Below are positions 5,679 to 7,928 of a stretch of DNA of 7,928 nucleotides, one piece after another (the first letter of the stretch is position 1; each line of letters starts with the position of its first letter). The position numbers were made by a program, and so were the translations under genes. The DNA lies in NCBI GenBank assembly GCA_013812995.1, contig JACCSL010000499.1, positions 1-7,928 of the forward strand, given 5' to 3'. The notes under the pieces were generated by a model. That model was not told where the DNA came from, did no database searches, and was given only the letters and a program-made list of their open reading frames with translations. The stretch is from Ardenticatenales bacterium. GTDB lineage: Bacteria; Chloroflexota; Anaerolineae; Ardenticatenales; Ardenticatenaceae.

Positions 5679-6656
5679 ATGAAAGCTGTTGTCATAACGA
5701 AAGCGGGTGGTCCAGAGGTATTGGAGATTCGGGAAGTCTCGGACCCTGCGCCTGGGGCAGGCCAATTGCTGATCGACATCCGTGCGACCGCCCTGAACCG
5801 CGCTGACCTGCTCCAGCGCCAGGGCCACTACCCGCCACCAGCCGACGCGCCGCCCTATCCAGGGCTGGAGTGCGCGGGCACAATCAATGCCCTTGGCGAG
5901 AGCGTCACCGGGTGGACCGTCGGCCAGCGTGTGATGGCCCTGCTGGGCGGCGGTGGGTACGCGGAGAAGGTCGTGGTGCCGCAAGAAAGTGTGCTACCCA
6001 TCCCCGAGGGGTTGAGCTGGGCGGAGGCCGCCGCTATTCCGGAGGCGTGGCTCACCGCCTACAGCAATATGATCGAGATTGGACGGCTTCAGTCGGGTGA
6101 GCGCGTGCTCATCCACGCGGGCGCGAGCGGCGTAGGGTCCGCTGCCATCCAGCTTGCGAAATGGCGCGGGGCGACGGTCTTCTCGACGGTCAGCCAGCAA
6201 AAGGTAGAGGGGGTTCGGGCGCTGGGCGCGGATGTGGTGATCGACTACAAGCAGGAGAATTTCGCGGAGCGCGTGCTTGAGGAAAGCGATGGTCAGGGTG
6301 TGGACCTCATCCTTGATTTCATCGGCGCGCCCTACTGGGATGACAACCTGCGTGCGCTGGCGCTGTGGGGGCGGCTGGTGCTCGTGGGGCTCATGGGTGG
6401 CCGCGAGGTAAAGGCAAATCTGGGGCTTTTTCTCTCCAAAAAGCTCTCTGTCCACGGCTCGACGCTGCGCGACCGGACGCTGGAGCAAAAACAGCGGCTG
6501 GTGGCGGCGTTCACACGCGAGGTGCTGCCCGCCTTCGCGTCCGGCCAGTTGCGTCCCATTCTCGACGAGCGCCAGTTCACGCTCAATGAGGTGGCGGAGG
6601 CGCACCGTTATATGGAGGCAAATCAGAATTTCGGGAAAGTGATTTTGCTGATTTGA
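5679..6656 (+). CDS. NAD(P)H:quinone oxidoreductase, PIG3/QOR type
   Basis: This is a cytoplasmic, zinc-free medium-chain dehydrogenase/reductase of the quinone oxidoreductase group, which reduces quinones with NADPH. An N-terminal GroES-like domain covers about residues 1-125, with the PIG3 signature NRADLLQRQGHYPPP (40-54) and PGLECAG (61-67). A Rossmann domain follows, with the nucleotide motif HAGASGVGSAAIQLA (146-160). No catalytic-zinc Cys/His set is seen. The length of 325 residues is standard, and the C-terminal NFGKVILLI ending is typical of the family. GGGA before ATG 5679 is a modest ribosome site. It follows parB by 77 bp and precedes the AT-rich gene with almost no gap. Its GC-rich codon use matches the other genes rather than that neighbour. 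Confidence 0.93.
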   Translation: MKAVVITKAGGPEVLEIREVSDPAPGAGQLLIDIRATALNRADLLQRQGHYPPPADAPPYPGLECAGTINALGESVTGWTVGQRVMALLGGGGYAEKVVVPQESVLPIPEGLSWAEAAAIPEAWLTAYSNMIEIGRLQSGERVLIHAGASGVGSAAIQLAKWRGATVFSTVSQQKVEGVRALGADVVIDYKQENFAERVLEESDGQGVDLILDFIGAPYWDDNLRALALWGRLVLVGLMGGREVKANLGLFLSKKLSVHGSTLRDRTLEQKQRLVAAFTREVLPAFASGQLRPILDERQFTLNEVAEAHRYMEANQNFGKVILLI

Positions 6657-6661
6657 AAGGA

Positions 6662-7327
6662 ATGGGCCTTCTCAAAGATATGCTCGTGAAACACGGTGAA
6701 TCATTTTCACAAAATTTACAGAATCTTACCTTCTATGAATGGGTTGATTTTGTGTTTTCCCCCGCAAAGGACAAAAGTTGGAGTTGGATGGAGTGGGAGT
6801 GGGAATTTGACGATCCTAAGCCGCCATTGTTTCTCTACGCTATCCTCAATCGCTGGCTACGATTTACCACCCAACTTTTCAGAAAACCTCTATTTCTCTC
6901 ATCTTATACAGATGCCGAAATAGAGGCCGATTTTGGGTTTTTACTTGGGTTCGATGGGCTATTACATTGGTTGGGTCATCACAATTTATCCTTGGCTCTT
7001 CGTAAAGCTTGTATTCTTTCGATGGTAGGTCTGTTCCAAAACCACCTTAGTTCACTTCCTGAGAATTCAGCTATTGTTTATATGTGGTGGGATTTGCTTA
7101 TCTTTGGGCAGAAATTAGAAGATGAAATCAAAGATGTTATGTTTGAGACTCTATCACAAATCCTTGTTATGCCATCAGCTAATTGCCAATGGAGTGCGCT
7201 GCATGGTCTGGAGCACTTAGAATATCCTGGTAGTTCTATATTACTCGAAGAGTTTTTGCAACAACATATCTGTGTAACGGAAAATGTCGCACGATATGCA
7301 CAACACCTCCGACCTAAGTTACTTTGA
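6662..7327 (+). CDS. AT-rich orphan helical protein, function unknown
   Basis: I do not recognise this protein of about 221 residues. It has no signal peptide and seems all-helical. It has a Trp/Glu cluster (SWSWMEWEWE, 39-48), hydrophobic helices in the middle (about 55-75, 92-104, 115-130 and 138-148), and a C-terminal SALHGLEHLEYPGS (178-191). The latter pattern and the repeated amphipathic helices suggest a HEAT-like alpha solenoid, but this is an impression. Codon use is plainly AT-richer than all other genes here (many TTT, ATT, TTA, AAT), a sign of recent transfer. I chose ATG 6662, five bases after the stop of the quinone oxidoreductase. AAAGGA lies directly against it, with no spacer. 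TTG 6653 (overlapping that stop) and ATG 6680 are alternatives. It may be read through from the gene before it. Confidence 0.7.
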   Translation: MGLLKDMLVKHGESFSQNLQNLTFYEWVDFVFSPAKDKSWSWMEWEWEFDDPKPPLFLYAILNRWLRFTTQLFRKPLFLSSYTDAEIEADFGFLLGFDGLLHWLGHHNLSLALRKACILSMVGLFQNHLSSLPENSAIVYMWWDLLIFGQKLEDEIKDVMFETLSQILVMPSANCQWSALHGLEHLEYPGSSILLEEFLQQHICVTENVARYAQHLRPKLL

Positions 7328-7350
7328 GGATGCGCCAGAGAACGCGACGG

Positions 7351-7928
7351 CTACACTCGTGCCCGCGCCATCTCGCGCCGCCAGCAGGCGTGGGGTGAGT
7401 AGTCGGGTCGCTCCGGGTTGCCCGCCTCACGCTTGACCACGATGAGCCAGGCCGCGTACCGCTCGCGCTGCGATGAATCCTCGAAGGGCGGCGGCGCGAG
7501 TTCCTGAGCCCACCAGTTTTCAAATAGCGTGCTTTCCCGCTCGTTGACCTCTCCAGCGAGCCTGTGTAACGCTGGAAGGACTTCACCCTCGGATGGCGGC
7601 GCCGTGAGGCGGCGGAACAGGTAGCCGCCCATCTGAGCGGCGTCGGCCTCCTCCTGGCCACGGTAAATCCATCCGCGTACCTCAGCGGCGCTCAGGGCGG
7701 AATTCTGGAGAATACGAGCTAGCCCTTTAATGCGAAAAGGTGCGAGCAATCGCTCAATCACTGCCCCATCTGTTTTCTCCCCCCCCCCTCCAAAGGTTAT
7801 TGGTGGGTTTTCTGCTTTTTCGGTAAGAAGCTCTTTGCTCTTTAAAGCTTCTTGAATGGTGGGTTCGTTGGCCGCTTTGAGGCGGGTTCGTTGTCCGGTT
7901 GGCTGCATTTGAGCCGGGTTGCCTGGCC
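7351..7928 (-). CDS. Partial protein, possibly replication-related C-terminus
   Basis: The reading frame is open through the right edge of the window, so the N-terminus probably lies outside it. An ATG at 7908 exists, but no ribosome site was seen before it and coding-like sequence continues upstream (PGNPAQ). Numbering from that Met, residues 54-105 (LLAPFRIKGLARILQNS..VRGWIYRG..GGYLFRRLTAPP) recall the C-terminal part of helix-turn-helix replication proteins of plasmids and phages, which end in W-I...G-x-L-hydrophobic-R-L..PP. That is an inference from pattern, not a firm assignment. A Gly4 run at 40-43 is coded by a 10-G homopolymer (7779-7788). The gene is convergent with the AT-rich gene, with 23 bp between the stops. 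Confidence 0.6.
   Translation of the reverse strand, partial: PGNPAQMQPTGQRTRLKAANEPTIQEALKSKELLTEKAENPPITFGGGGEKTDGAVIERLLAPFRIKGLARILQNSALSAAEVRGWIYRGQEEADAAQMGGYLFRRLTAPPSEGEVLPALHRLAGEVNERESTLFENWWAQELAPPPFEDSSQRERYAAWLIVVKREAGNPERPDYSPHACWRREMARARV
7779..7788. repeat. C10/G10 homopolymer inside a coding frame
   Basis: Ten C on the + strand are ten G on the coding strand of the partial gene, encoding Gly-Gly-Gly. A one-base slip would change the frame and stop or replace the downstream part. Such tracts are prone to replication slippage, and also to sequencing error. Confidence 0.85.
7858..7893. repeat. 13-bp direct repeats, 23-bp period
   Basis: GGTGGGTTCGTTG (7858-7870) and GGCGGGTTCGTTG (7881-7893) differ at one base and start 23 bp apart. 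A weaker partial copy begins at 7802 (GGTGGGTTTTCTG). The period is not a multiple of three, so the repeat codes for different peptides (ANEPT and GQRTR) and is a DNA-level, not a protein-level, repeat. Iterons are one possible meaning. Confidence 0.5.

Noticed and set aside
5994..6605. A 203-residue open frame on the - strand
   Set aside because: It lies fully antisense to the well-supported quinone oxidoreductase gene and arises from its GC-rich codon pattern.

Overview
The window looks like chromosome or large-replicon DNA from a high-GC member of the Chloroflexota (perhaps Ardenticatenia, Caldilineae or Anaerolineae grade). This is an inference. It rests on the CCCTCTCCC/GGGAGAGGG REP-like element and the ACGTTTT/ACGTTCT heptamer array at the left edge, on short lipoproteins with LVAC-type lipoboxes, and on overall gene style. 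No rRNA, tRNA or CRISPR array was seen, so the placement is soft.

Left part (1-2222). A non-coding leader holds a REP-like cruciform, an inverted heptamer repeat and a rho-independent terminator. Next come a thioredoxin-like [2Fe-2S] ferredoxin and a small unrecognised protein on the + strand. On the - strand are a DUF3307 membrane protein and a lipoprotein that resembles emfourin-type protease inhibitors.

Middle part (2223-3326). Divergent from the lipoprotein, two translationally coupled genes encode a type-1 copper (cupredoxin) lipoprotein and a mono-haem cytochrome c lipoprotein. Together they look like a small electron-transfer pair anchored outside the membrane.

Right part (3327-7928). 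A 188-bp non-coding stretch carries two copies of a GTCCGCGCGG palindrome and a parS-like 16-mer. It leads into a parA-parB partition operon with a 4-bp overlap. Next come a PIG3-type NAD(P)H:quinone oxidoreductase, a markedly AT-richer gene for an unrecognised helical protein, and, convergently, the C-terminal part of a protein of unknown function that may belong to a replication initiator. That last gene carries a 10-G homopolymer and out-of-frame 13-bp direct repeats.

The partition operon, its candidate centromere/operator, the AT-rich gene and the possible replication gene suggest that the right half belongs to, or derives from, a plasmid-like or integrated element next to more chromosomal redox genes. 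The best candidates for something undescribed are the palindrome plus parS-like array before parA, and the AT-rich orphan at 6662-7327.
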